64,000 bases of DNA from Aliihoeflea aestuarii (lineage in GTDB: Bacteria; Pseudomonadota; Alphaproteobacteria; Rhizobiales; Rhizobiaceae), in contig NZ_JAAAMK010000006.1 of NCBI RefSeq assembly GCF_024105665.1, forward strand, positions 62,001-126,000, given 5' to 3'. Both the position numbers and the translations under genes were made by a program. Below the pieces are notes generated by a model. That model saw only the letters and a program-made list of their open reading frames with translations, did no database searches and was not told the origin of the DNA. Positions within the stretch are counted from its first letter, which is position 1, and each line of letters opens with the position of its first letter. This document shows positions 16,640 through 26,473 of this stretch, in pieces.

Positions 16640-19477
16640 TCAGAAGAACCCCTTGCGCTGCCACCAACCCTGACGGCGCGGCTTGTCTTCGGCCGGTTCG
16701 GCGTCGTTGCTCGGCGTCTGCGACTGGACGACGGGTTCCGGCTTCTCGGCTGGCTTGGCGGGAGCGGGTTCGACTGGAGCCGCTTCCTGGCTGCGACCTT
16801 CTATGATTTCGGCTGCCGAGCTTTCCGGCTCGATGGCAACGACGGGAGCGTCCTCGGCCACGGCCTTCGTTTTTGCCGGAGCCTTTCGACGCGGCGCGCG
16901 CTTCTTGGCGGCGGGCTTGGCTTCTTCGTCGCCAAGGTCTTCGGCGGCGCTGACCGTCGCTTCCGTCTCGGACGTCGCCGTTTCTTCGGCCACAGCCTTG
17001 GCACGGCTCTTGCGAGGCGCACGGGCACGCTTTGGCTTGGCCGGCTGCTCCTCGGTCGGGGCATCTGCCGCTGCTTCGGCCGGAGCAGCGGCCTCTTCAG
17101 TCGCGCCCACCTGTTCGGCAGGAACTGCTTCGACCGCATTCATGGCCGCATCATCGACCTGTGCAGGCGAACCATCGGCGTCGACGGTCTGCTCGTCGCC
17201 ATCCTCGCGTCGATTGCGGCGGCCACCGCGCTTGCCGCGCCGGCGCTTCTTGCGTCCCGCCTCGCCATCGTCGTCCGGCTGCTGGCCTTCGGACGCCTGC
17301 TGATCGCCTTCGCCAGCCACCGCGTCCTCGTCGTCGAGATCGCCGGCGGCTGTCTCGACGGCTTCGGTTTCGCCGTTCTGCTCCTGGTCGCGATCCCGGC
17401 CGCGCCGACGGCGACGGCGACGGCGCTTGCGGTCGCGATTGCCGTTCTCATCGGCGTCCGGCGGATTTTGCTGCGCCCGGTCCTGTGGCTCTTCGGTCGT
17501 CTCTTCGTCCTCGTCGATATCGAGATCGCCCGCCGCCGCTGCCGCCGCTGCGTCCTTGGCCGCTTCCGCTTCATCGTCCACGGTAGGCGTGGCGACCGGT
17601 AGCGTGGGAGGCTGATAGCCTTCCGGGCGCTCGATCTGCGCACCGCGCGAAATCACGTAATGCTGCGAACCGATCTCCTCATCGGCCTCGATCGTGATGG
17701 TGAGGTCGAAGCGGCGTTCGAGATCGGCGAGCGTCGCGCGCTTGTGGTTGAGCACGTAGAGCGCCGTCGAGGCCGGCGTGCGCACTGTGATGTGGCAGCG
17801 CGAATCCTTGAGCAGGTATTCTTCGATGGCGCGAACGACGAGCAGCGCGACGGACGATTCGGAACGAACATGGCCGGTGCCGCCGCAATGCGGGCAGGGC
17901 TGCATGGTCGAATCGAGCACCGATGCGCGGATGCGTTGGCGCGACATTTCGAGAAGGCCGAAATGCGATATACGGCCGACCTGGATGCGCGCTCGGTCGT
18001 TCTTGAGGCATTCCTTGAGCTTCTTCTCGACCGACCGGTTGTTCCGGTTCTCCTCCATGTCGATGAAATCGATGACGATGAGGCCGGCGAGGTCGCGCAG
18101 ACGAAGCTGGCGGGCGACTTCCTCGGCTGCTTCCAGATTGGTCTGGAGCGCCGTGTCCTCGATGGAATGCTCGCGCGTGGAACGGCCCGAATTCACGTCG
18201 ATGGCGACCAGCGCCTCGGTCTGGTTGATGATGATGTAGCCGCCGGACTTCAGCGTCACCTGCGGCTGGACCATCTTGTCGAGCTGCGCCTCGATCCCGT
18301 TGCGCGCGAAGATCGGCACGCTCTCGCGATAAGGCTGGACCATCTTGGCATGGCTGGGCATCAGCATGCGCATGAAGTCCTTGGCCTCGCGATAGCCGTC
18401 CTCACCCGCCACAAGAATCTGGTCGATGTCCTTGTTGTAGAGGTCGCGCACCGAGCGCTTGATCAGCGAGCCTTCCTCATAGACGAGGGTCGGCGCGGTC
18501 GATTGCAGCGTCAGCCCGCGCACGTTTTCCCACATGCGCATCAGATATTCGTAGTCGCGCTTGATCTCGGCCTTCGAGCGGCTTTCGCCGGCCGTGCGCA
18601 GGATCACGCCCATGCCGTCCGGCACGTTCAGATCTTCGACGACCGATTTCAGGCGCTTGCGATCCGCAGCGTTGGTGATCTTGCGCGAAATGCCGCCGCC
18701 ACGCGCCGTGTTCGGCATCAGGACCGAATAGCGGCCGGCGAGCGACAGATAGGTCGTCAGCGCCGCGCCCTTGTTGCCGCGCTCTTCCTTGACGACCTGC
18801 ACGAGCAGTATCTGGCGGCGCTTGATGACTTCCTGAATCTTGTAATGCTTGCGCACCGGGCGGCGGCGCGAGGCGGCTTCCTCGATGGCGTCTTCCGCGC
18901 CGACCGATTCGACATGGTCGTCGTCGCCATTGGAATCGTCGCCGTTTCCGTTCCGCTCGTCTCTGTCATCCGCCGAAGGGGCGTCTTCGGAAACGACATC
19001 GGCGGACACGTTTTCCGCCTTGGCGTCGGTGCCGCGCGCGTCGTCGTCGCCGGCGTCCGCATTTTCGGCTGCGTCGTCCTGATCCTGCGCCTTCTGGCCG
19101 GCACGTTCACGGCCCTTGCCGCCGCGCCTGCGGCGACGGTTGCGCCCGTTTCCGTCCTCATCCTCGTCGTCGTCGTCCGAATGCGCGGCAGCTTCGGCTT
19201 CGGCGCGGATCAGCGCCTGCCGGTCGGCGACCGGAATCTGGTAATAGTCGGGGTGGATTTCCGAAAACGCCAGGAAGCCGTGGCGATTGCCGCCATATTC
19301 GACGAAAGCGGCCTGCAGCGAAGGCTCGACCCGCGTTACGCGTGCCAGATAGATATTGCCTTTGAGCTGCTTCTTGTCCTGAGATTCGAAGTCGAATTCT
19401 TCAATGCGGTTGCCGCGAACGACGACGACCCGCGTCTCCTCCTGGTGGGAGGCATCGATAAGCATTTTGTTGGGCAT
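16640..19477 (-). CDS. rne: ribonuclease E
   Basis: The 945-residue endonuclease is the scaffold of the RNA degradosome. The N-terminus MPNKMLIDASHQEETRVVVV is the alphaproteobacterial form; the S1 domain is split by an acidic, Asp/Glu/Arg-rich insert (about residues 95-215). Catalytic aspartates lie in AIDVNSGRSTREHS and IDFIDMEENRNNRSVE, and the zinc link is CPHCGGTGHV. The C-terminal third is low-complexity, alternating acidic and basic blocks (RRRRRRRRGRDRD, RKKRRRGKRGGRRNRR) that should bind RNA and partners. The protein ends in WWQRKGFF. The start at 19477 follows the family. Confidence 0.96.
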   Translation of the reverse strand: MPNKMLIDASHQEETRVVVVRGNRIEEFDFESQDKKQLKGNIYLARVTRVEPSLQAAFVEYGGNRHGFLAFSEIHPDYYQIPVADRQALIRAEAEAAAHSDDDDEDEDGNGRNRRRRRGGKGRERAGQKAQDQDDAAENADAGDDDARGTDAKAENVSADVVSEDAPSADDRDERNGNGDDSNGDDDHVESVGAEDAIEEAASRRRPVRKHYKIQEVIKRRQILLVQVVKEERGNKGAALTTYLSLAGRYSVLMPNTARGGGISRKITNAADRKRLKSVVEDLNVPDGMGVILRTAGESRSKAEIKRDYEYLMRMWENVRGLTLQSTAPTLVYEEGSLIKRSVRDLYNKDIDQILVAGEDGYREAKDFMRMLMPSHAKMVQPYRESVPIFARNGIEAQLDKMVQPQVTLKSGGYIIINQTEALVAIDVNSGRSTREHSIEDTALQTNLEAAEEVARQLRLRDLAGLIVIDFIDMEENRNNRSVEKKLKECLKNDRARIQVGRISHFGLLEMSRQRIRASVLDSTMQPCPHCGGTGHVRSESSVALLVVRAIEEYLLKDSRCHITVRTPASTALYVLNHKRATLADLERRFDLTITIEADEEIGSQHYVISRGAQIERPEGYQPPTLPVATPTVDDEAEAAKDAAAAAAAGDLDIDEDEETTEEPQDRAQQNPPDADENGNRDRKRRRRRRRRGRDRDQEQNGETEAVETAAGDLDDEDAVAGEGDQQASEGQQPDDDGEAGRKKRRRGKRGGRRNRREDGDEQTVDADGSPAQVDDAAMNAVEAVPAEQVGATEEAAAPAEAAADAPTEEQPAKPKRARAPRKSRAKAVAEETATSETEATVSAAEDLGDEEAKPAAKKRAPRRKAPAKTKAVAEDAPVVAIEPESSAAEIIEGRSQEAAPVEPAPAKPAEKPEPVVQSQTPSNDAEPAEDKPRRQGWWQRKGFF

Positions 19478-20074
19478 GATATATAGACTCCCCGGCACGC
19501 ACCGCCCCGGGGGAGGTCGTCACAACGCCGCGCCGCGAAGACGGATATGGCATGCCGGATAAAAGGGGGACCCGGGGCCGCTGGCGCGACACGTTAGGCC
19601 GACCGCCCGCTGCCGTTGAGGCGCGGTCACATGCGATCATGGGCCTGAGTGTGTCGAAAGCCATGCTACAGCCTGCGGATCCTTTCTGAACCAAGGCCCG
19701 GCGGTCGCCGAACCAGCTGCGATTTGCTCGGGTTACGAGCCGGCACGGGGATATCCCTGCCGTTTTCCAAACGGCATGGGCTGAAGCCGACATGCCGAAG
19801 AATCCTGTCCGGACAGATGCACCGCATCGGGAAGGGGGAGAGTGACTCCGCCGGTTGCGCATTGCGCATCCCTCAACGGACATTCGCAAAAGTCCGATCT
19901 GCTTTTATGATTTGCCGGCCTTCAAGGCAACCCTCTATTTCCGTAGCCGCTAAAGCACTTTCATCGGCGCGAATGACGGTTGCGGGCCTCATGAAAAGGT
20001 TTGATTAACCACGTCCGTCTACGACTTCGTAATCCCCGGTCGCCGAGCGACTGCGCCGAAGCGGGACGTTCGAC
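19478..20074 (-). promoter_or_regulatory. long structured rne leader / divergent promoter region
   Basis: Nearly 600 gene-free bases separate rne from the divergent amidase gene. Several hairpins stand out: arms 19726-19730 with 19736-19740, arms 19741-19745 with 19758-19762, and an 8-bp stem 19758-19765 with 19769-19776. The second and third share the segment 19758-19762, so they exclude each other. RNase E levels are autoregulated through the rne 5' leader in E. coli; a similar role is inference. Promoters for both genes must lie here but I could not fix them. Confidence 0.4.
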
Positions 20075-21280
20075 ATGGCATCATTGTTCAAAGGATCACC
20101 AGCTCTCGCTCCCCGCATGTTCGGGTGGCTCGTAGGGCTCGCGGCGATCCTGCTGATGTCCAGCGCCGCGCATGCCTCACCGATTCAGGTCGAGGGATTG
20201 CGCGTGGTCGGCGACGCATCGCGCGCGCGGATCGTGATGGACGTTTCCGACAGTCCCGACCTGCGCTGGTTTTTGTTGCGCGCGCCGCATCGTCTGGTGC
20301 TCGAACTCACCGACGTCGAATATCTCCATGACGAAACCGCCGCCTCACCGCGCGGTCTGATAACCGACATCGCGTTCACCGACGCGGGCGGCGCCAAATC
20401 GCGCATGATCGTCACCGGCGAGGGCGCGTTCGTGGTCGAGAATGTCGATATCATGAAGAACGAGGACGGCGCGGGCTATCGGGTCGTGGTCGATATGGTC
20501 GCCGGTTCGGACCGGCAGTTCGAGGCGGCCCTTGCCGACCAGATCGCGACGACTTCCGTGACCTCGGCAGGGCAGGCACCGGACGTGCCGCGCTTCACCA
20601 TCGTCATCGATCCAGGCCATGGCGGAGCCGACAGCGGCGCGCGCGGCGTTTCGGGCGTTCTGGAAAAGACTATCACGCTCGCCTTCGGGCTGGAATTGAA
20701 GAAGGCGCTGGAGGACCTTGACCGCTACGACGTGCATATGACGCGCGACCGAGACAGGTTCCTGCGCCTCGACGAACGTGTCAGGATCGCGCGGCGACAC
20801 GAGGCGGACCTCTTCATCTCGATCCATGCCGATGCGATTCGCCATCGCGACGTGCGCGGAGCGACGGTTTATACCGTGTCGGAGACCCCGTCGGATGCAG
20901 CCTCGGCCGCCAAGGCGATTCGCGAGAATCTGGCTGATCAGCTCGCCGGCTACGGTTCGCCCGAAGAGAGCGACGAGGTCTCGGGCATTCTGGCCGATCT
21001 GGTGCGACGGGAGACCGACGGCTTTTCGCTGCGCTTTGCGAATGCGCTGGTGGACAGCCTGTCCTCCGAAATCGCCATGATCAAGAATCCGCATCGTTTC
21101 GCGGGCTTTCAGGTTCTCAAAGCGCCGGACGTGCCATCCGTGCTGGTCGAGCTCGGCTATTTGTCGAACGCGGCCGACGAAGCGCAGTTGCGCGATGTCG
21201 AATGGCGCGCGCAGGCGACTGCCGGTATCGTCGGGGCGATAGATCGTTTCGCTGGCGGGCGTATCGGCTCGACGGAATGA
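20075..21280 (+). CDS. amiC: periplasmic N-acetylmuramoyl-L-alanine amidase (AMIN + Amidase_3)
   Basis: The 401-residue protein has a signal peptide (cleavage near AAHA, residue 34), an AMIN septum-targeting domain (about 38-135) and an Amidase_3 catalytic domain (about 170-395). Zinc-binding and catalytic residues are visible in VIDPGHGGADSGARG, the SIHADA segment and VELGYLSN. It cleaves the amide between MurNAc and the stem peptide during cell separation. It is followed 206 bases later by the PBP1a gene on the same strand, a common alphaproteobacterial pairing. The symbol is by domain layout. Confidence 0.92.
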   Translation: MASLFKGSPALAPRMFGWLVGLAAILLMSSAAHASPIQVEGLRVVGDASRARIVMDVSDSPDLRWFLLRAPHRLVLELTDVEYLHDETAASPRGLITDIAFTDAGGAKSRMIVTGEGAFVVENVDIMKNEDGAGYRVVVDMVAGSDRQFEAALADQIATTSVTSAGQAPDVPRFTIVIDPGHGGADSGARGVSGVLEKTITLAFGLELKKALEDLDRYDVHMTRDRDRFLRLDERVRIARRHEADLFISIHADAIRHRDVRGATVYTVSETPSDAASAAKAIRENLADQLAGYGSPEESDEVSGILADLVRRETDGFSLRFANALVDSLSSEIAMIKNPHRFAGFQVLKAPDVPSVLVELGYLSNAADEAQLRDVEWRAQATAGIVGAIDRFAGGRIGSTE

Positions 21281-21486
21281 CCGTCGATCCGATCATATCG
21301 GCATCGCTCGCGTTATCGTGGCTTGACGGCAACAGGCATGGTATTAATCCTCCATTGTTGCAGGCACTTGCAATATGTGCCGCAATTTGCCCACAAGCGC
21401 ACGACAGGTAGCGTTATGCGAAACGGCCGGCAGCGGGCAATCGAATTCCGGGGCGCCGCCGAATCGAACGACAGACTGGAGCGGGC

Positions 21487-23937
21487 ATGATTCGTCTCAT
21501 CGGGTATTTCTTCGGCATCGGCGTGATGCTGGCGCTTGTGGTTGCCGCCGGCGTCGCCCTTTATATTGGAACGGTCTCGAAGGACCTTCCCGACTATGAG
21601 GTGCTGGCCCGTTACGAGCCGCCGGTGACGACGCGCGTCCACGCGTCGGATGGTGCGCTGATGGCCGAATTTGCGCGTGAGCGTCGGCTTTATCTGCCGA
21701 TCCAGGCGGTTCCCGACCGCGTGAAGGCGGCTTTCCTGTCGGCCGAGGACAAGAATTTCTATCAGCATCCGGGCATCGATATCCTGAGCCTGTTCCGCGC
21801 CGTCTCGACGAATGTGCAGAATTTCGGCTCCGGCCGCCGTCCCGTCGGCGCGTCGACCATCACCCAGCAGGTGGCGAAGAACTTCCTTCTCGATTCATCC
21901 GTGACCTACGATCGCAAGATCCGGGAAATGATTCTCTCCTTCCGTATCGAGCAGGCCTATTCGAAGGATCGCATCCTCGAACTCTACCTCAACGAGATTT
22001 TCTTCGGCCTTGGCTCCTATGGCATAGCGGGCGCGGCGCTGACCTATTTCGACAAGTCGGTCAACGAACTCGAACTCCATGAGATGGCTTATCTCGCCGC
22101 GCTGCCGCGCGGACCGGGCAACTATCACCCCTTCCGTCACACCGAGCGCGCTATCGAACGCCGCAACTGGGTGATTGACCAGATGGTGTCGAACGGCTTC
22201 GTCGAACCGGAAGATGGCGCGCGGGCCAAGCAGGAAGACATCGGCGTCAATCTGCGCCGTGGCGGCTCCTATATGATGGCGGGCGAGTATTTCACCGAGG
22301 ACGTGCGCCGCGAGATGATCGCGCGCTACGGCGAGGATGCGCTTTATGAAGGCGGTTTGTCCGTCCGCACCACGCTCGACCCGAAGATGCAGCTTCAGGC
22401 GCGCAAGGCGCTTCACAGCGGGCTGATCCGCTACGACACCTTGCGCGGCTTCCGCGGCCCGGTCGAGGAGATCGAGCTTGGCGACGACTGGGGCGTCCCG
22501 CTCGCCGAGGTGCGCCGTCTGGCCGACGTGCCCGAGTGGCGTCTGGCCGTCGTTCTCGAAACGTCCGGCGGCGAGGTTTCGGTCGGCCTGCAACCTGAGC
22601 GGCAGGCGTCTGGCGAACTGGTTGCCGATCGTGACACGGCGACGCTCAACGTTTCGGACATGGAGTGGGCGCTGCGCCACACGGTCGACGGACAGCGCGT
22701 TCGCGCCGGATCGATCGGCGAGGTGCTGCAGGCCGGCGACGTCGTTTACGTCGAAGAAAAGAGCGACGGCGGGTTCATGCTTCGCCAGATGCCGGAAGTT
22801 TCCGGCGGCCTGGTCGCGATGGACCCGCAGACCGGCCGCGTGCAGGCCATGGTCGGTGGCTTCTCCTTCTCGCAATCGGAGTTCAACCGCGCCACGCAGG
22901 CGATGCGCCAGCCCGGCTCGTCCTTCAAGCCGATCCTCTACGCGGCGGCGCTCGACAATGGCTACACGCCCGCGTCGGTCGTCGACGACGCGCCGATCTC
23001 GATTCGCATCGGCAACGACGTCTGGGAGCCGCGCAATTACGGCGGCGATTTCGCCGGACCCTCGACCCTTCGCATGGGCATCGAGCGCTCGCGCAACCTG
23101 ATGACGGTGCGCCTTGCCAACGACATGGGCATGGACATCGTCGCCGAATATGCCGAGCGCTTCGGCGTCTACGATAAGATGCTGCCGGTTCTGGCCATGT
23201 CGCTCGGCTCCGGCGAGACGACGGTCATGCGCATGGTTTCGGCCTACGCTGTGATGGCCAATGGCGGCCGCTATATCCAGCCCTCGCTCATCGACCGCAT
23301 CCAGGACCGCTACGGCAAGACCGTTTTCAAGCACGACCAGCGCATCTGTCATGGCTGCAACGCGCCCGCTTGGGAGAGTCAGGCCGAGCCCGAACTGATC
23401 GACGAGCGCGACCAGGTGCTCGATCCGATGACCGCCTACCAGATCACCTCGATGATGGAAGGCGTCGTCCAGCGCGGCACGGCGACGACGCTTGCCGAAC
23501 TCGGCCATCCGATCGCCGGCAAGACCGGCACGACCAACGATGCGCGCGACGTCTGGTTCGTGGGCTACACGCCCGACCTCGTCGTCGGTCTTTATATCGG
23601 CTACGACCAGCCGCGCTCGCTGGGCTCTGGCGCGACGGGCGGCGGTCTGGCCGCTCCGATCTTCAAGGAGTTCATGACCGAGACGCTGAAGGAAAAGACA
23701 CCGGTCGCCTTCCGCGTTCCCGAGGGCATGCAGCAGATCGCCATCAACCGCCAGACGGGCATGCGCGCCAATCAAGGCGAGGCAGGCGTGATCATGGAAG
23801 CGTTCAAGCCCGGAACGGGGCCGGCCGACAGCTACTGGGTCATCGGCATGGATGGCGCGACCGCCGAGCGCGCGCGCGAAATCTCGCCGCAGGCAAGCGA
23901 AGCCCTCATCTCCGGATCGGGCGGCGGTCTTTACTGA
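21487..23937 (+). CDS. mrcA: penicillin-binding protein 1A, bifunctional glycosyltransferase/transpeptidase
   Basis: The 816-residue class A PBP has an N-terminal membrane anchor (residues 2-28), a GT51 glycosyltransferase domain with the EDKNFYQHPGID motif (catalytic Glu87) and GASTITQQVAKN, an OB-like insert, and a transpeptidase domain. Transpeptidase motifs are SSFK (nucleophile Ser478, Lys481), SRN near residue 536, and KTGT near residue 679. It polymerises and crosslinks peptidoglycan in the inner membrane facing the periplasm. It lies between the amidase gene and prfB. Confidence 0.96.
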   Translation: MIRLIGYFFGIGVMLALVVAAGVALYIGTVSKDLPDYEVLARYEPPVTTRVHASDGALMAEFARERRLYLPIQAVPDRVKAAFLSAEDKNFYQHPGIDILSLFRAVSTNVQNFGSGRRPVGASTITQQVAKNFLLDSSVTYDRKIREMILSFRIEQAYSKDRILELYLNEIFFGLGSYGIAGAALTYFDKSVNELELHEMAYLAALPRGPGNYHPFRHTERAIERRNWVIDQMVSNGFVEPEDGARAKQEDIGVNLRRGGSYMMAGEYFTEDVRREMIARYGEDALYEGGLSVRTTLDPKMQLQARKALHSGLIRYDTLRGFRGPVEEIELGDDWGVPLAEVRRLADVPEWRLAVVLETSGGEVSVGLQPERQASGELVADRDTATLNVSDMEWALRHTVDGQRVRAGSIGEVLQAGDVVYVEEKSDGGFMLRQMPEVSGGLVAMDPQTGRVQAMVGGFSFSQSEFNRATQAMRQPGSSFKPILYAAALDNGYTPASVVDDAPISIRIGNDVWEPRNYGGDFAGPSTLRMGIERSRNLMTVRLANDMGMDIVAEYAERFGVYDKMLPVLAMSLGSGETTVMRMVSAYAVMANGGRYIQPSLIDRIQDRYGKTVFKHDQRICHGCNAPAWESQAEPELIDERDQVLDPMTAYQITSMMEGVVQRGTATTLAELGHPIAGKTGTTNDARDVWFVGYTPDLVVGLYIGYDQPRSLGSGATGGGLAAPIFKEFMTETLKEKTPVAFRVPEGMQQIAINRQTGMRANQGEAGVIMEAFKPGTGPADSYWVIGMDGATAERAREISPQASEALISGSGGGLY

Positions 23938-24041
23938 TCGTCGCCTTCCAAGCGGCTGCGCCGGCTTTACAGCACGGCGCGGCCTGCCTATGTTCCGCGC
24001 CGATCTCTTCCCACTATCCGACAGGAAAGGCGAACGCCCAG

Positions 24042-25173
24042 ATGCGCGCCGAAACGGAAAATCTCATCGACGAAATCAGGCAGGCCATAACCCTGCTGAG
24101 GAGGCATCTTTGACTGGGATCAGGCTGTAAAGCGACTTGATTACCTGAACAATCGTGCCGAGGACGCCGATCTGTGGAACGATCCGCAGGAGGCGCAAAA
24201 GCTGATGCGCGAGCGCCAGTCGCTCGAAGATGCCATCACCGCCATCAAGGGGCTGACGCAGTCGCTCGAGGACAATATCGGGCTGATCGAGCTTGGCGAG
24301 GAAGAGGGCGACGACGAGGTCGTGCGCGAGGCCGAAGCGTCGATCCGCTCGATGCGCGGCGAAGTCACCGCACGTCAGGTCGATACGCTGCTGTCGGGCG
24401 AGGCCGACGGCAACGACACCTATCTCGAAGTGCATTCGGGCGCGGGCGGAACGGAAAGCCAGGACTGGGCGTCCATGCTCCTGCGCATGTATACGCGCTG
24501 GGCCGAACGTCGCGGCATGAAGGTCGAAATCCTCGAACTCCATGACGGGGAAGAAGCCGGCATCAAGTCGGCGACGATCCTCATCAAGGGCGAAAAGGCC
24601 TATGGCTGGCTGAAGACCGAATCGGGCGTGCACCGTCTCGTGCGCATTTCACCCTATGATTCCAACGCGCGCCGCCACACTTCGTTCGCAAGCGTGTGGG
24701 TCTATCCCGTCATTGACGATTCGATCGAGATCGACGTCTCCGAATCGGATGTGCGCATCGACACCTATCGCGCGTCCGGCGCGGGCGGCCAGCACGTCAA
24801 CACGACCGATTCGGCCGTGCGCATCACGCATATCGCGACCGGCATCGTCGTCGCCTGCCAGCAGGAGCGCTCCCAGCACAAGAACCGCGCCAAGGCGTGG
24901 GACATGCTGCGCGCGCGTCTTTACGAGGCCGAGTTGAAGAAACGCGAGGAAGCGGCCAGCGCGACCGAAGCGTCGAAGACCGAGATCGGCTGGGGCCACC
25001 AGATCCGTTCCTACGTGCTTCAGCCCTATCAGCTCGTGAAGGATCTGCGCACCGGAACGGAAAGCACGTCGCCGCAGGACGTGCTCGATGGCGGCCTTGA
25101 CGAGTTCATGGAAGCCGCCCTTGCGCACAAGATCGAAGGATCGGCCGGTGAGACGATCGCCGATATCGACTAG
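24042..25173 (+). CDS. prfB: peptide chain release factor 2, expressed by programmed +1 frameshift
   Basis: RF2 recognises UGA and UAA stop codons. The first 23 codons (24042-24110, [20 protein letters not shown] plus RHL) end at an in-frame TGA (24111-24113); skipping one base continues as [15 protein letters not shown] to the stop at 25173, giving 376 residues. The peptidyl-hydrolysis motif GGQ is at residues 248-250. The stop-codon recognition tripeptide, SPF in E. coli RF2, is SPY at residues 203-205. The frameshift lets RF2 scarcity raise its own synthesis. Gene finders will truncate this gene unless the shift is joined. Confidence 0.96.
24099..24114 (+). promoter_or_regulatory. prfB programmed frameshift site
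   Basis: An internal Shine-Dalgarno sequence AGGAGG (24099-24104), a three-base spacer, and the slippery CTT TGA C (24108-24114) form the classical RF2 autoregulatory +1 frameshift signal. The three-base spacing equals that of the E. coli site. Confidence 0.95.
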
Positions 25174-25181
25174 AATAAGAA

Positions 25182-25209
25182 AACCGCTGCCGAAATGTCG
25201 GCGGCGGTT
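25182..25209 (+). terminator. terminator-like hairpin after prfB
   Basis: Twelve-base arms (25182-25193 and 25198-25209) pair with one G-U wobble around an AATG loop, eight bases after the prfB stop. The downstream tract is only weakly T-rich (CTGCCTTTCC). Confidence 0.65.
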
Positions 25210-25378
25210 CTGCCTTTCCCGCAGATGCCGGAAGGCGATGCTGCGCCCCATGCGCAACAGTGATCGTTTTCCTTTTCCACTCCGTTTGTCGCCTGCAACA
25301 AACCCTGTTGTGCCGTCGGAATCGATCGCGCACTGTTGTCGGACGTGATTCGAGGGTTCACGGACCGGGGACGGTGAT

Positions 25379-26329
25379 TTGCGGACGTCTGATACTTTTT
25401 GGCACCGGATTTGTCTGGCGGGAGCGGGATTGCTCTTGTCGGCCTGCGCCGCGCCGACCGATCTTCAGCGCTCCAGCCTTTCCGAACGCTCCGGCGCGAC
25501 GCAGGCGATCGCTGTGCCGCCGCCTGGAGGGCCGACGATCGTCGACGTCGTCGAACGCCGATATGCAAATGCGATCCAGCAGGACGTGATCCTGAGCGCG
25601 AGTTCGGCAGTATCCGGGCAGAACCTGCTGCGCGTACAATTGTTCGGCTCCGTCGGCACGGAGGGCGGGCAGTCCACCCTGTCGAACCTGCCGCCTACGG
25701 AAGGGACCGTTCGGCGCGAGATGCGAACGGCGATTCCAGGCGTCGCGATGCAGATTTCTCCGCTCTACGCGCAAAACAGTTACGGGCCGTTCGGCTATGC
25801 CGTCGGGCGGTCGGGGCGCGATCTGTGTCTTTACGCATGGCAGCGGATTCGCGGGCCGGAGCGGGCAGCGCCGTTCGGCACGCGAGGCACGATCCAGACG
25901 CGGCTGCGCCTGTGCCAGGCGGGTGCGAGCGAGCATCAGCTTCTGGCCGTCATGTATGGCTACACGATCACGACGAGCTTCGGTTTCGACGGATGGAATC
26001 CCTTCGGCGCGGCGGCTTCGCCCGATCCGCGGCTGGGGACGACCGGCAGCCAGATATTTCCTGTCGGCGCGTCCTGGAACGAAACCGTGGCTCCTGCCGA
26101 ACCTGAGCCGCTGATCCTGCGTCCGGCAAGACGGCAGACGCCGGCGAGCGACGTGGTGCAGATGCGGCAGGCTACCCCCGTCGCGACGGCTCCGTCGGGA
26201 CCGGTCGTGCCGCCACCTTCGGCGACGGGCGATGCGCCGCTCGTGCCGCCTCCGCCGGGCGCATCGGGTGCAACTCCCACTGCTACGCCGTTGGTTCCGC
26301 CACCGCCTGCGACCGGACCGGCCTCGTGA
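25379..26329 (+). CDS. bcsN: cellulose biosynthesis lipoprotein BcsN
   Basis: This 316-residue protein carries a lipobox (LLLSAC, lipidated Cys near residue 23), a conserved middle domain and a C-terminal proline-rich tail with repeats of PLVPPPP and VVPPPS. Its position just before bcsA on the same strand, in a Hyphomicrobiales background, matches BcsN, an accessory lipoprotein of type III cellulose operons. The start is a TTG at 25379, with GGGGACGG just upstream; no in-frame ATG precedes the signal peptide. Its exact job in cellulose export is not established. Confidence 0.85.
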   Translation: MRTSDTFWHRICLAGAGLLLSACAAPTDLQRSSLSERSGATQAIAVPPPGGPTIVDVVERRYANAIQQDVILSASSAVSGQNLLRVQLFGSVGTEGGQSTLSNLPPTEGTVRREMRTAIPGVAMQISPLYAQNSYGPFGYAVGRSGRDLCLYAWQRIRGPERAAPFGTRGTIQTRLRLCQAGASEHQLLAVMYGYTITTSFGFDGWNPFGAAASPDPRLGTTGSQIFPVGASWNETVAPAEPEPLILRPARRQTPASDVVQMRQATPVATAPSGPVVPPPSATGDAPLVPPPPGASGATPTATPLVPPPPATGPAS

Positions 26330-26473
26330 GACTCGGGAGGGGTGACGTTTACGGACGGTTAGTCACATCCGGTGGTTTCGGAGCCGTTTAATCTTTGTCG
26401 CCGTCCTTTGGTCTAGGTTGACCAGCGGTGGGGGGTACGTGTCGAACATGCGATCTTGGACGCTGAGTACGCA

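Noticed and set aside
17660-19486. 608-residue open frame antisense to rne
   Set aside because: It mirrors rne codon by codon, has no ribosome site or recognisable domain, and is the usual shadow frame in GC-rich DNA. Similar long shadows at 2247-3797, 10486-12219, 21895-23775, 28597-30798 and 52325-54307 were rejected for the same reason.
19649-20008. 119-residue open frame in the rne leader
   Set aside because: No ribosome site, no family features and unusual composition; the region is better explained as a structured leader.
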